64,000 nucleotides of DNA from NCBI RefSeq assembly GCF_022496765.1, contig NZ_VANV01000018.1, positions 97,885 through 161,884 on the forward strand, given 5' to 3'. Origin of the DNA: Acidaminobacter sp. JC074. GTDB taxonomy: Bacteria; Bacillota; Clostridia; Peptostreptococcales; Acidaminobacteraceae. The translations under genes and the position numbers were made by a program. Positions 1-7,663 of this stretch are shown here, in pieces (the stretch's first letter is position 1; every line of letters begins with the position of its first letter). The notes below the pieces were generated by a model. That model was not told where the DNA came from and did not search any database. It worked only from the letters and a program-made list of their open reading frames with translations.

Positions 1-1329
1 GACTTGTCTAAGTGTAGGTACTGGTTCTCCTTTAAAAGATTCGTCAAACCAACCCCCAGCTTCTAGTTCCTTTATTTCATTTAGGTTAACTTGATCAGGC
101 CTTTTATCTAGGCCAGTAGTCCTTTTGAATGAGGTATCATGCAGTAGGATAATCTCCTTATCTTTTGTTAGCTGTACATCTATCTCAACATGAGTTGCCC
201 CATTTTTCATGGCAATTTCTATAGAAGACAGTGTATTCTCTGGCGCTTCAAATGAAGAACCACGATGGGCGGTTATGCCAACATCGTACTTAACAGCATA
301 AAAGCTTTCATACAAATAGAAGTTGTACAAATAAGTTCCGATTATGACAACCACTACCGTTAGTGTAATCAAGACCCTACTGGCAAGTATTTTATTTAAT
401 AGACTGACTTTGGAAGTTGTCTGCATTTCAAGTGGTTGTAAGTTGTCTGTGAGTTTGTGATATAAAAGTGTCATTTGTATCATGGTCAGCGGCAGTGATA
501 TGGAAGCGACAATTAAAAGTAAACCCATAAAGATGCTGAAAACCAATTCCACTTGTAGTTCTTCACCAATTGGTAATAGAAAAACGCCTATGGCAAGTAG
601 AACCATCACAAAGATAAAACCTATAACAACTAGGATTGTTAAAACAACTTCTGCTGTAAAATACTTAAATAGCTCTTTAAGATTGTTTTTTAAAATATTA
701 GCAGCTCTTTTTAGAAACCTTTTGTTTTCCAGCTTCTCAAGTAAGAGAACATGCAGACAAAAGATGTATCTCACTGTTAAAACTGCAATTAGAACCACTG
801 CTAATGACAGCATGGTGTAGTAAAAGTCATTCGACTCTATTACCTGCATGATAAAACCAGGTATCTCAAGATCGCCAAATATGGATGTCTTCATCTCTGA
901 TTCAAACATAGGTGCAATCACAGAAAAATATAAGACGATAATCAAGCCATCTATACCAAATAAGTATTTGACCCTTTTGATACTGTAAAAAGTTATGTCT
1001 CTAAATCTGATTTCTTTTCCAGTCGTTACTTTCTGATGTGTCAGTACAATAAGACCACCGAGCTGTATCATAATCGCCATAAAACAAACAAGAATGGTAA
1101 CAGTCACCAAGACAAGGCCGTGTGGTGATACTAAAAACTTCTTTAGAAGACCATTAGTTACATAGTTTAGCCCCTTAGCCTTCATAAGTGCATTAAAGAC
1201 AAGCCTTAAGCCTGGCATCATTATCAGACCGATTACAATGGAAGTAATCAGTTGATAACCTATATAGGAGTTTAAGTTTTTCTTGAAGAGATTGTAACCT
1301 TCAAGCTGAATTTTAAAATAATCTTTCAT
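1..1329 (-). CDS. Membrane-anchored glycerophosphodiester phosphodiesterase (3' end missing)
   Basis: The reading frame is open from an ATG at 1329 to the window edge (443 codons, no stop), so the gene is truncated by the window. The first ~330 residues are very hydrophobic, with several membrane segments, like the N-terminal membrane domain found on many Firmicute GDPD proteins. The C-terminal ~100 residues show the GDPD catalytic start: AHRGSS, PENT, then HVEIDVQ and LLHDT, giving the His, Glu-x-Asp and second His of the active site. The family hydrolyses glycerophosphodiesters to glycerol-3-phosphate and an alcohol; the membrane-domain type probably acts on lipids or teichoic-acid fragments (inference). 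The start overlaps the stop of the upstream amidase gene by one base (TAATG), indicating translational coupling in a three-gene operon. Confidence 0.88.
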   Translation of the reverse strand, partial: MKDYFKIQLEGYNLFKKNLNSYIGYQLITSIVIGLIMMPGLRLVFNALMKAKGLNYVTNGLLKKFLVSPHGLVLVTVTILVCFMAIMIQLGGLIVLTHQKVTTGKEIRFRDITFYSIKRVKYLFGIDGLIIVLYFSVIAPMFESEMKTSIFGDLEIPGFIMQVIESNDFYYTMLSLAVVLIAVLTVRYIFCLHVLLLEKLENKRFLKRAANILKNNLKELFKYFTAEVVLTILVVIGFIFVMVLLAIGVFLLPIGEELQVELVFSIFMGLLLIVASISLPLTMIQMTLLYHKLTDNLQPLEMQTTSKVSLLNKILASRVLITLTVVVVIIGTYLYNFYLYESFYAVKYDVGITAHRGSSFEAPENTLSSIEIAMKNGATHVEIDVQLTKDKEIILLHDTSFKRTTGLDKRPDQVNLNEIKELEAGGWFDESFKGEPVPTLRQV

Positions 1330-2885
1330 TAATCAATGTCTTTTCTTTTTGGGTAGTTGACCTCATATGCATAAGCTGCTTGAATCAAGACTTGATCGTC
1401 TAGTGCTTGACCAACAAATGTTAAGCCATAAGGTTCTCCGTTATCTCTATATCCTGAAGGTAGCGTTATGGCAGGATATCCAGCTGGTGCATAAATGCCT
1501 GACAATTCGTTACTCATGGATAAAATAAGATCCAGTTCATAGTCAGTAAATGCATCATCTATAACTTTTCTAGATGCCATTTTATTGTTTTCAATAAGCT
1601 TGTCAATGCCTTCATATTGGCCCTCTAGGGCATTTGTATGAAGTACTTGCCCAAATGGTATCACATCTGGGTGTTCTTCATTGTAAGCATGTATCTCATT
1701 TAGTGATTTAAAAGTAGTCTTTACATCAGGATTATTTAGAAAAGCTTTTACATCATAAATTATACCATGATTTAATACCGTCATCATATCTACATTTTCA
1801 GGACTGGCCATTGCTATTTCAATAACCTTTGCATCAAGTTCAGTTAACTCTTTTACTATTGCAGCCATTTCGTCAGAACCATTGTTCACTAGACCAATGG
1901 TTTTTCCTAATAAGAAGTCACTAGAAATTCTTGTATCAACTTGATAATCCTTGACTATTTCGGTTGCAGGATCTTTACTATCCACATTTAAAATACTGTT
2001 AAAAACAAGATTTAAATCAGAAACATGTCTAGCTTCTACGCCAGCAGTATCTTGTGCATCTGCAATTGGAATGATCAGGTCTCTACTTAATAATCCTATG
2101 GTTGGTTTTAGGGCAACCACACTATTTTGACCGGCTGGAAAAATTAATGAACCGGCTGTTTCTGTACCTATGGTCACAGTCGCCAAATCCAGAGCAGCTG
2201 CAGCAGAAGAACCCGAACTTGAACCACCTACATCAAATTTACCATAGGCATTCTTTGTCTGACCACCTAATGCAGAAAAACCGCTAGAAGATGGTTGAGA
2301 TATAAAGTTTGACCATTCACTTAAATTTGCCTTTCCTATAATAAGTGCGTCTTCTGACTTTAAATCAGCGACCAATTTTGCATCTCTACTTGTTGTTAAC
2401 TCTTTTAGAGCATAAGCGCCTGCAGCTGTATTCATATTTATAGCAGCGATGTTATCTTTAACCAGTACAACAACACCAAATAAAGCGCTGGTGTCACCTG
2501 CTGCTATTTTTTTATCGACTTCTTTTGCCTCTTCCAATAAGTTTGGATTAAGCTGAATAACTGTGTTATAGTCTTGGAACTTTTGAATCCTTGTCAAGTA
2601 ATACTTACATAAGTCCACGCTAGTAAAGGAGCCTTTCAAAAGTTCTTCTTGTATCACTTGAATAGACTTACCATGAACCAGTGAGTAGACCTTGTCATAT
2701 TGATCAAATGAATCAAGATCATAAGGTGAAAAATCTAAATCTCGTTTGTATTCACTGATGACTTCCTTTTCTATTTGAAGGGCTACTTGATCAAATGAAG
2801 CCAAGTAGTTCTTTACAACAATAAAGCCAATTATAAGTAGAACGATAATAACAATAATTAAACCTAGTAATATCTTTTTAAGCAT
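1329..2885 (-). CDS. Membrane-anchored amidase-signature hydrolase
   Basis: 518 aa. Residues 5-25 form an N-terminal signal anchor, so the enzyme should face outside the membrane. The body matches the amidase signature family (GatA, FAAH, peptide amidases). The Ser-cisSer-Lys triad is visible: K143 in VLVKDN, S222 in GGSSSGSS, and S246 in GTETAGS, with the expected 24-residue spacing between the two serines. It should hydrolyse an amide bond, but the substrate cannot be told from sequence. It is not GatA, because that protein is cytosolic and sits with gatB/gatC. The start overlaps the CPBP protease gene upstream by 8 bases and the stop overlaps the GDPD gene downstream, so the three are cotranscribed, probably for envelope remodelling (inference). 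Confidence 0.88.
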   Translation of the reverse strand: MLKKILLGLIIVIIVLLIIGFIVVKNYLASFDQVALQIEKEVISEYKRDLDFSPYDLDSFDQYDKVYSLVHGKSIQVIQEELLKGSFTSVDLCKYYLTRIQKFQDYNTVIQLNPNLLEEAKEVDKKIAAGDTSALFGVVVLVKDNIAAINMNTAAGAYALKELTTSRDAKLVADLKSEDALIIGKANLSEWSNFISQPSSSGFSALGGQTKNAYGKFDVGGSSSGSSAAAALDLATVTIGTETAGSLIFPAGQNSVVALKPTIGLLSRDLIIPIADAQDTAGVEARHVSDLNLVFNSILNVDSKDPATEIVKDYQVDTRISSDFLLGKTIGLVNNGSDEMAAIVKELTELDAKVIEIAMASPENVDMMTVLNHGIIYDVKAFLNNPDVKTTFKSLNEIHAYNEEHPDVIPFGQVLHTNALEGQYEGIDKLIENNKMASRKVIDDAFTDYELDLILSMSNELSGIYAPAGYPAITLPSGYRDNGEPYGLTFVGQALDDQVLIQAAYAYEVNYPKRKDID

Positions 2886-3729
2886 GCTTTAACCTCATTT
2901 TTCTAATACAATAAACAATACCTAATATAAATATAAGCGAACATAGTATAGAACCTTCTATTCCAAAAGCTCCGCCTGAAATCAGATCCATCTTGTCTTT
3001 TGGCACAGACTCAAAGAATGAACCTCCAGGTACAGTGGTCCCACTTACCTTAACACCAAATACAGAACCCTGTACCCAGTTCCACGCGCTATGGAAACCG
3101 CATATGCCCCATAAACTCTCTTCTTGTAAAGCGTAAAATGCAGCGAAAACACCAAATAAAACCAAGTTAATCACTGGAAGAATTGTAATACCAGGATTTA
3201 AACCATGTAAAAATGCGAATAAAATACTTGAAACAACTATAGCTAATTTTACATTGTATCTTGCACCTACTATAGGTAGTACCCATCCTCTAAATACAAC
3301 TTCCTCTGCAGCACCTTGAATCAGAAATCCTAAAAGGATTGTCAAAATTGCTGGTATAAAGGAAGCCTTAAAACTCCAAGTCATAGTCATACCGCCAAGT
3401 AGTGTTGCCAGTAAAACAGCTAAAGAGAACATGGCTAGACCAAAAGCAAAACCCAGTAGGTATTTCTTATGGCCCTTTTCTTCAAAGCCCATTGATCTAG
3501 GACCTCTTTTTTCTATGACTTTCACATATAAAAAAGTCACTAGAATAATTGGTAAGAAACCAAGTATTAAGTTGTTAAAGGCCGTTGACTGGAAATCCTT
3601 TAAATTTGGTATAAAAAACATAGAACCTAAAATGCTGCCTATGATCACAAAAGATAAACTAAATAATGATGCCAAAACAACATTTGGCTTATATTTAGCT
3701 ACATTTGCATTTTCAATTAATTTGCTCAT
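2878..3729 (-). CDS. CPBP-family intramembrane metalloprotease
   Basis: 283 aa with about eight hydrophobic segments. It carries the three CPBP/Abi motifs: EExxxR (E142, E143, R147 in AEEVVFRG), FxxxH (FAFLH, H175) and the C-terminal HxxxN/B (FHSAWNW, H213). These residues coordinate the catalytic metal in the Rce1/CAAX-like family. Bacterial members process or protect against peptides or act in envelope stress; the substrate here is unknown. It is the first gene of the minus-strand operon with the amidase and GDPD. It is divergent from a MerR regulator, which may control it through the 120-bp shared region. Confidence 0.88.
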   Translation of the reverse strand: MSKLIENANVAKYKPNVVLASLFSLSFVIIGSILGSMFFIPNLKDFQSTAFNNLILGFLPIILVTFLYVKVIEKRGPRSMGFEEKGHKKYLLGFAFGLAMFSLAVLLATLLGGMTMTWSFKASFIPAILTILLGFLIQGAAEEVVFRGWVLPIVGARYNVKLAIVVSSILFAFLHGLNPGITILPVINLVLFGVFAAFYALQEESLWGICGFHSAWNWVQGSVFGVKVSGTTVPGGSFFESVPKDKMDLISGGAFGIEGSILCSLIFILGIVYCIRKMRLKHA

Positions 3730-3772
3730 TTACTAACCCCTTTCTCATCTCTATATACTATATACTATACAG

Positions 3773-3802
3773 TTGACTACATGGCAATAATGGAGATATA
3801 AT
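3773..3802 (+). promoter_or_regulatory. Promoter of the MerR-type regulator
   Basis: TTGACT at 3773-3778 and TATAAT at 3797-3802 are separated by 18 bp and point toward the gene at 3850. On the other strand, the AT-rich run at 3751-3770 (repeated TATACTA) probably holds the promoter of the CPBP-amidase-GDPD operon. Confidence 0.65.
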
Positions 3803-3820
3803 TAATATTACCTTAACCAC

Positions 3821-3832
3821 GCAGTATACTGC
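3821..3832. promoter_or_regulatory. Perfect palindrome GCAGTATACTGC, probable regulator operator
   Basis: A 12-bp perfect palindrome lies about 19 bp downstream of the TATAAT of the MerR-type gene and just before its ribosome site. Its position fits autoregulation by the neighbouring regulator. The binding protein is inferred from proximity only. Confidence 0.45.
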
Positions 3833-3849
3833 ATACTTTTGGAGGTTTT

Positions 3850-5031
3850 ATGAAAATAGGTGCTTTTTCACAAAAATTCGATACTAAAAAATCTACTATC
3901 CGTTATTATACAGATATTCATTTACTCATTCCTAAAACAAGTGGTACATATCCTGATTATGATGAGTCATGTATAAAAGATATGGAAGATATCGTCATGT
4001 TAAAGGAGTTTGGTTTTAATATAGAAGAAATTCAGAGATACAAAACATTAGAAAGATTTTACTATAACACCAATCATCAGGTCTTAAAGGATATGATCCA
4101 TCAGAAAGTTTCTGAACATAAACTGTCTCTTAAGAAAATTGAAAACCAGATTCATGATATGGAAGATTATATGGATACAATCAATACCAATAAAACCCAT
4201 GCTAAACTCGGACTTCATTTTTCCATGTTAAATGAACTTAAATGTCCTGAGTGCAAATCGCTTTTTCAAGTGGAGAATGCCAGTCTAGTCAATCAAGTCA
4301 TACTATCTGGCAATTTAAAGTGTAATTGCGGAAGCATTTATGAAATAGTGGATGGTATCATACTTACTTCAAATAATATGTCTGATATTAATAAAGTCAG
4401 TCATAATGATGATGTTGATAAAGTAAATTTCTTTAATAACACACACCATGCTTTAATGAAAAAAGCAGGACAAATGATATCTGATAAGCTTTCAATGTAC
4501 GATCATAGAAATGGCATCCTTTTTATTAACGCTGATTTAGATGTTTTAATCATGGACTTAAAAAAGATATTTAAAAGTGATGGCAAATATTATATGTGTT
4601 CTTCTAGTCTAAGTGGATTGATCAGTTTAAAACACCATATGGAAGCTTTGAATCTAAAAGGCAATATTGTTTTTATCTATGAGAAAGACCTATATCCACT
4701 AAATATGAAAGCAGATGTTATGATAGATAATGCTGGTAATTTAATGGATCTATTAGCAGGTGTCCCTCTTGGACATCAATATAATACCAATGCTGATAAC
4801 ATTACATGTAAGTCCCTAATCCTACTCCACATGTATTCAAATGAAAAAGTTGATGTTAAATCTCTACCTTACATATCTGAGAAACCCTACCTTGATGTTA
4901 TTGAAAATGTAGGATTTGAACTCATCAATAGTAAGGAGATAGGCGTTTTTGATCTGGCAGATGGCTTAATTTTGGATATCGAAAACATAAAAAAACTCAA
5001 TATGACATATAAATTCTTTCAAAAACTGTAG
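3850..5031 (+). CDS. MerR-family regulator with zinc-ribbon and methyltransferase-like C-terminal region
   Basis: 393 aa, much longer than a usual MerR protein (~130-270 aa). Residues 1-70 are a MerR winged helix (FDTKKSTIRYYTD), followed by a coiled-coil dimerisation helix to ~112. Residues 132-160 hold a small zinc ribbon (C132, C135, C158, C160), and 190-393 form an alpha/beta domain. The order ribbon then Rossmann-like fold resembles RlmA/Trm112-type methyltransferases, but I see no GxGxG SAM-binding loop, so this part is probably a sensor, not an enzyme (inference). An AGGAGGT-like ribosome site ends 3 bases before the ATG. It is divergent from the CPBP-amidase-GDPD operon, the likely target. 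Confidence 0.75.
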   Translation: MKIGAFSQKFDTKKSTIRYYTDIHLLIPKTSGTYPDYDESCIKDMEDIVMLKEFGFNIEEIQRYKTLERFYYNTNHQVLKDMIHQKVSEHKLSLKKIENQIHDMEDYMDTINTNKTHAKLGLHFSMLNELKCPECKSLFQVENASLVNQVILSGNLKCNCGSIYEIVDGIILTSNNMSDINKVSHNDDVDKVNFFNNTHHALMKKAGQMISDKLSMYDHRNGILFINADLDVLIMDLKKIFKSDGKYYMCSSSLSGLISLKHHMEALNLKGNIVFIYEKDLYPLNMKADVMIDNAGNLMDLLAGVPLGHQYNTNADNITCKSLILLHMYSNEKVDVKSLPYISEKPYLDVIENVGFELINSKEIGVFDLADGLILDIENIKKLNMTYKFFQKL

Positions 5032-5050
5032 TTTGCTACAGTTTTTATTA
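5021..5050 (+). terminator. Intrinsic terminator of the MerR-type gene
   Basis: An 11-bp stem (AAAAACTGTAG / CTACAGTTTTT) with a TTTG loop overlaps the TAG stop codon and runs into a T-rich tail. Confidence 0.8.
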
Positions 5051-5111
5051 TGTTTTGGGTATATTTGTGCATCTTTTGGTGATGTATTTACATTTAATGA
5101 GTAACTTATAG

Positions 5112-5141
5112 TTGCTTTTTGGGTAACTTTAAGGTTATAAT
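5112..5141 (+). promoter_or_regulatory. Promoter of the transaldolase gene
   Basis: TTGCTT at 5112-5117 and TATAAT at 5136-5141, 18 bp apart, about 50 bp before the ATG at 5190, which has AGGAGG at 5175-5180. Confidence 0.65.
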
Positions 5142-5189
5142 AGGTATAGATACAGACAAAAGATAATAAATATTAGGAGGTCTCATTTA

Positions 5190-6266
5190 ATGAGTAAACA
5201 ATTCAAGTCGCCTTTACATGAAACAGCTATGACGACACCAACAGATTTCTGGAACGATTCATGTTCAATTCCAGAATTAACTTATGCTATGGAACACGGT
5301 GCAGTTGGTGCTACAACTAATCCTGTAATCGTAGGTAATGTACTTAAAAACGAAATGGATAAATATGAAGCTCGCATTTTTGAGTTGATTAAAGACATGC
5401 CTGAAGCAACTGAAGATGATATTGCATGGACAATCATCGAGGAAATGGCTGTTGAAGGTGCAAAAATTCTTGAGCCTCTTTATCATGAGACAAAAGGTCA
5501 GAAAGGTAGAATTTCTATCCAAACTAATACTAAGTTTTATAGAAGTGCTAAGTTAATGGCTGATCAAGCTGTTGGTTTCCATCAATTAGCTCCAAATATG
5601 CAAATCAAGATGCCTACTACTTCTGCTGGTATTGAAGCATTTGAAGAAGCGACTTATAGGGGCGCAAGTATCAATGCTACGGTATCTTATACAGTACCTC
5701 AAGCACTTGCTGTAGCTGAAGCAGTTGAAAGAGGCTTAAAGCGTCGTGAATCTGAAGGTCTTCCTACAGAAGATATGCATCCAGTATGTACAATCATGGT
5801 AGGTCGTTTAGATGACTGGTTAAAAGATGTTGCCAATAGAGACCATATCATTGTTGATCCTGCTTATTTAGAGATGGCTGGTGTTGCAACATTTAAAAAT
5901 GCCTATAAAATTTATAAAGAAAAAGGTTATAGAACTCAATTACTAGCAGCTGCATATAGAAACCATCACCAATGGTCTGATTTTATCGGTGGCGATGTTT
6001 CTTTAACAATCCCATTCAAGTGGCAAAAGCGTTTTAATGGGTCTGACATCACAGTTGAAAACAGAATGGATAATCCGGTAGATCCTAAAGCCATTGAAGC
6101 ATTAAAGAAGCACTTCCCTGACTTTGTAAAAGCTTACGAAGCAGATGGTATGACTGTTGAAGAATTTGATACATATGGTGCTGTTACAAAAACTTTAAAA
6201 CAATTTTTAGCTGGTTACGATAGCTTAATCGAAATGATTAGAGATCGTATGGTTATCATTAAATAG
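5190..6266 (+). CDS. Transaldolase-family protein
   Basis: 358 aa, single-domain TIM barrel. The N-terminal ATTNPVIV motif (41-48) is the transaldolase signature TNPxL-like strand, and K140 in MQIKMPTT is at the position of the Schiff-base lysine. The family moves a dihydroxyacetone unit between sugar phosphates in the non-oxidative pentose phosphate pathway. The protein is longer than the FSA/short TAL type (~215 aa) and nearer the classical 320-360 aa length. It is monocistronic, with its own promoter and terminator, so the genome context does not tie it to a specific pathway. A role in a specialised sugar or sulfosugar route cannot be excluded. Confidence 0.85.
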   Translation: MSKQFKSPLHETAMTTPTDFWNDSCSIPELTYAMEHGAVGATTNPVIVGNVLKNEMDKYEARIFELIKDMPEATEDDIAWTIIEEMAVEGAKILEPLYHETKGQKGRISIQTNTKFYRSAKLMADQAVGFHQLAPNMQIKMPTTSAGIEAFEEATYRGASINATVSYTVPQALAVAEAVERGLKRRESEGLPTEDMHPVCTIMVGRLDDWLKDVANRDHIIVDPAYLEMAGVATFKNAYKIYKEKGYRTQLLAAAYRNHHQWSDFIGGDVSLTIPFKWQKRFNGSDITVENRMDNPVDPKAIEALKKHFPDFVKAYEADGMTVEEFDTYGAVTKTLKQFLAGYDSLIEMIRDRMVIIK

Positions 6267-6311
6267 TGAACAATGTCATCGACTGTCCCTAACCTTTGGT
6301 GATGTTATTCT

Positions 6312-6380
6312 GGAGTAGAATTCATTAAACGTTCCTTCGTTAAATAGTTACTTCTGCATTTAAGTTTTATTTGCTACTCC
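6312..6380 (+). other. Possible structured 3' UTR element downstream of transaldolase
   Basis: GGAGTAG (6312-6318) and CTACTCC (6374-6380) can close a ~69-nt element. An internal hairpin TTAA(A)CG/CGTTAA surrounds TTCCTT at 6325-6342. It sits between the transaldolase stop and its terminator. No known RNA family was recognised. Confidence 0.3.
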
Positions 6381-6395
6381 ATATAGTTTATGTAG

Positions 6396-6420
6396 AAAAG
6401 ACACTCCGGTGTCTTTTTTA
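6396..6420 (+). terminator. Intrinsic terminator of the transaldolase transcript
   Basis: A 9-bp stem AAAAGACAC/GTGTCTTTT with TCCG loop is followed by TTT. Confidence 0.8.
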
Positions 6421-6422
6421 CA

Positions 6423-6446
6423 TAAAAAAAATACCCGAAGGTATTA
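6423..6446 (-). terminator. Intrinsic terminator of the hydrolase gene
   Basis: On the minus strand AATACC-TTCG-GGTATT is followed by a run of T; it overlaps the stop codon of the gene ending at 6444. Confidence 0.8.
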
Positions 6447-7511
6447 TATTTCAAAGTCCACTAAAGGATTGTTACCATCCCACTTGTAAGAAAAATAGCT
6501 TTCCACCTCTTGTTTGGTCACCTCTTCTAAAGCATTAGGTTGCCAGTCTGCATCTTTATCCTTGTCTACAAGTACTGCCCTAACCCCTTCAAAGAAATCA
6601 TGTGACAACATGAAGTTCATGCTCATATCAAGTTCCATTACAAGACACTCCTTGATGGATTTACCTTGACCTCTTATCAATTGCTCTAAGGTCACTTTAA
6701 GTGATGTCGGAGACTTTTGACTTAAGGTCTCGTAAATATCTTTAAGATAAGGATCGTCTAAATTATCTTTTAATGACATCATTATTTCTTCTAAACTATC
6801 ATATGAAAAGTGTTTTTCTAGTAGATGATAGTGTTCTCTTAAGTGACCCTTATCTTTAACTTCTATTTTATATTTAGAAATCAGCTTATTTAAGTCCTTA
6901 TCTGTCTCACGCCACTTCATTTGATTAAGATCATCTTTTAAATTTAACCATGCATTAGAATCAATCATGTAGTCTGCAGCATTTGAAAATAAAATATCAT
7001 CTGGTCTTATGACTTTAGAAGTAAGGGCTAGATACCTACCAAGATGACCTGGAGATTTATTTAAGAAATAAGATCCGCCTACATCTGGATACAAGCCTAT
7101 GTTCATCTCAGGCATGGCCCACTTGGTCTTTTCATTGATCAAACGATGACTACCTGCCACTGCAACGCCTACACCACCTCCCATAACAATACCATTCATA
7201 TAAGTGAGTATGGGTTTTGGATAGGTATGCATCAAAAGATTCATACAATATTCTGTATAGAAAAAGCCAAATGCATAAGTTTCTATGTCTTCATTTCTCT
7301 TTTCATAAAGATGTACCACATCTCCTCCCGCAGAAAAGGCCTTTTCACCGGCACCTTCCATACAAATTAATAAAACATCTTTATCCTCTTTCCATAAGAC
7401 CAGTTGTTCGTAAAGGTCTTTAATCATTTCATAAGAAAGTGCATTAAGCTTTTCAGGCCTATTTAAGGTAATATAACCCACATGATTTTTAACTTCAAAT
7501 GATATACTCAT
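6444..7511 (-). CDS. Enoyl-CoA hydratase/isomerase family, 3-hydroxyisobutyryl-CoA hydrolase-like
   Basis: 355 aa, the length of the HIBCH/ECH_2 subfamily and not of plain crotonases (~260 aa). The crotonase oxyanion motifs are SAGGD (60-64) and GIVMGGGVG (107-115). The HIBCH-type stretch MPEMNIGLYPDVGGS (133-147) carries E135 and D143, which match the thioesterase catalytic acids. It should cleave 3-hydroxyisobutyryl-CoA or 3-hydroxypropionyl-CoA to the free acid. It lies on the same strand immediately after the inositol operon, whose last product is malonic semialdehyde, so a link to C3 acid metabolism is possible but unproved. GGAGG precedes the ATG by 8 bases. Confidence 0.85.
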   Translation of the reverse strand: MSISFEVKNHVGYITLNRPEKLNALSYEMIKDLYEQLVLWKEDKDVLLICMEGAGEKAFSAGGDVVHLYEKRNEDIETYAFGFFYTEYCMNLLMHTYPKPILTYMNGIVMGGGVGVAVAGSHRLINEKTKWAMPEMNIGLYPDVGGSYFLNKSPGHLGRYLALTSKVIRPDDILFSNAADYMIDSNAWLNLKDDLNQMKWRETDKDLNKLISKYKIEVKDKGHLREHYHLLEKHFSYDSLEEIMMSLKDNLDDPYLKDIYETLSQKSPTSLKVTLEQLIRGQGKSIKECLVMELDMSMNFMLSHDFFEGVRAVLVDKDKDADWQPNALEEVTKQEVESYFSYKWDGNNPLVDFEI

Positions 7512-7537
7512 ATCTAATCCTCCGTAAATGATTTAAA

Positions 7538-7557
7538 GAGCAGTGAAAACACTGCTC
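7538..7557. promoter_or_regulatory. 8-bp inverted repeat between inositol operon and hydrolase gene
   Basis: GAGCAGTG-AAAA-CACTGCTC. Read on the minus strand it lies between TTGAGC and TTAAAT, a possible -35/-10 pair 17 bp apart for the hydrolase gene at 7511, so it could be an operator. It lacks a good T tract, which makes a terminator less likely. Confidence 0.4.
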
Positions 7558-7564
7558 AATAAAC

Positions 7565-7663
7565 TTGAAATATAAACTTTTTACTTATATAATGAAACTA
7601 CTTAATATTTATTATTTTTTGGGGTAGCACACCTTTTCTGTATTTTTAGTGCTACTTTTTTTT
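7565..7663 (+). ncRNA. Candidate small RNA with its own promoter and terminator
   Basis: Plus strand between two minus-strand genes. TTGAAA (7565-7570) and TATAAT (7588-7593) are spaced exactly 17 bp. About 60 bp later a stem GTAGCAC/GTGCTAC (7624-7630 and 7649-7655) runs into nine T's. The predicted transcript is ~60 nt (about 7600-7663), U-rich, with an 18-nt loop, and no coding frame with a ribosome site. On the minus strand the hairpin has no T tail, so it is not the terminator of the neighbouring genes. It reaches the 3' end of the aldehyde dehydrogenase gene and could act in antisense there. No RNA family recognised. Confidence 0.5.

Noticed and set aside
482..820. 112-aa plus-strand ORF
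   Set aside because: It lies inside the open GDPD membrane-domain frame on the minus strand, which matches a known family.
3821..3832. MerR-type operator in a stretched promoter spacer
   Set aside because: The palindrome lies downstream of the -10, and the spacer is 18 bp, so classical MerR activation is not supported at this site.
5190..6266. Sulfo-transaldolase (sulfoquinovose) pathway
   Set aside because: No other sulfosugar genes nearby; a single transaldolase is not enough.
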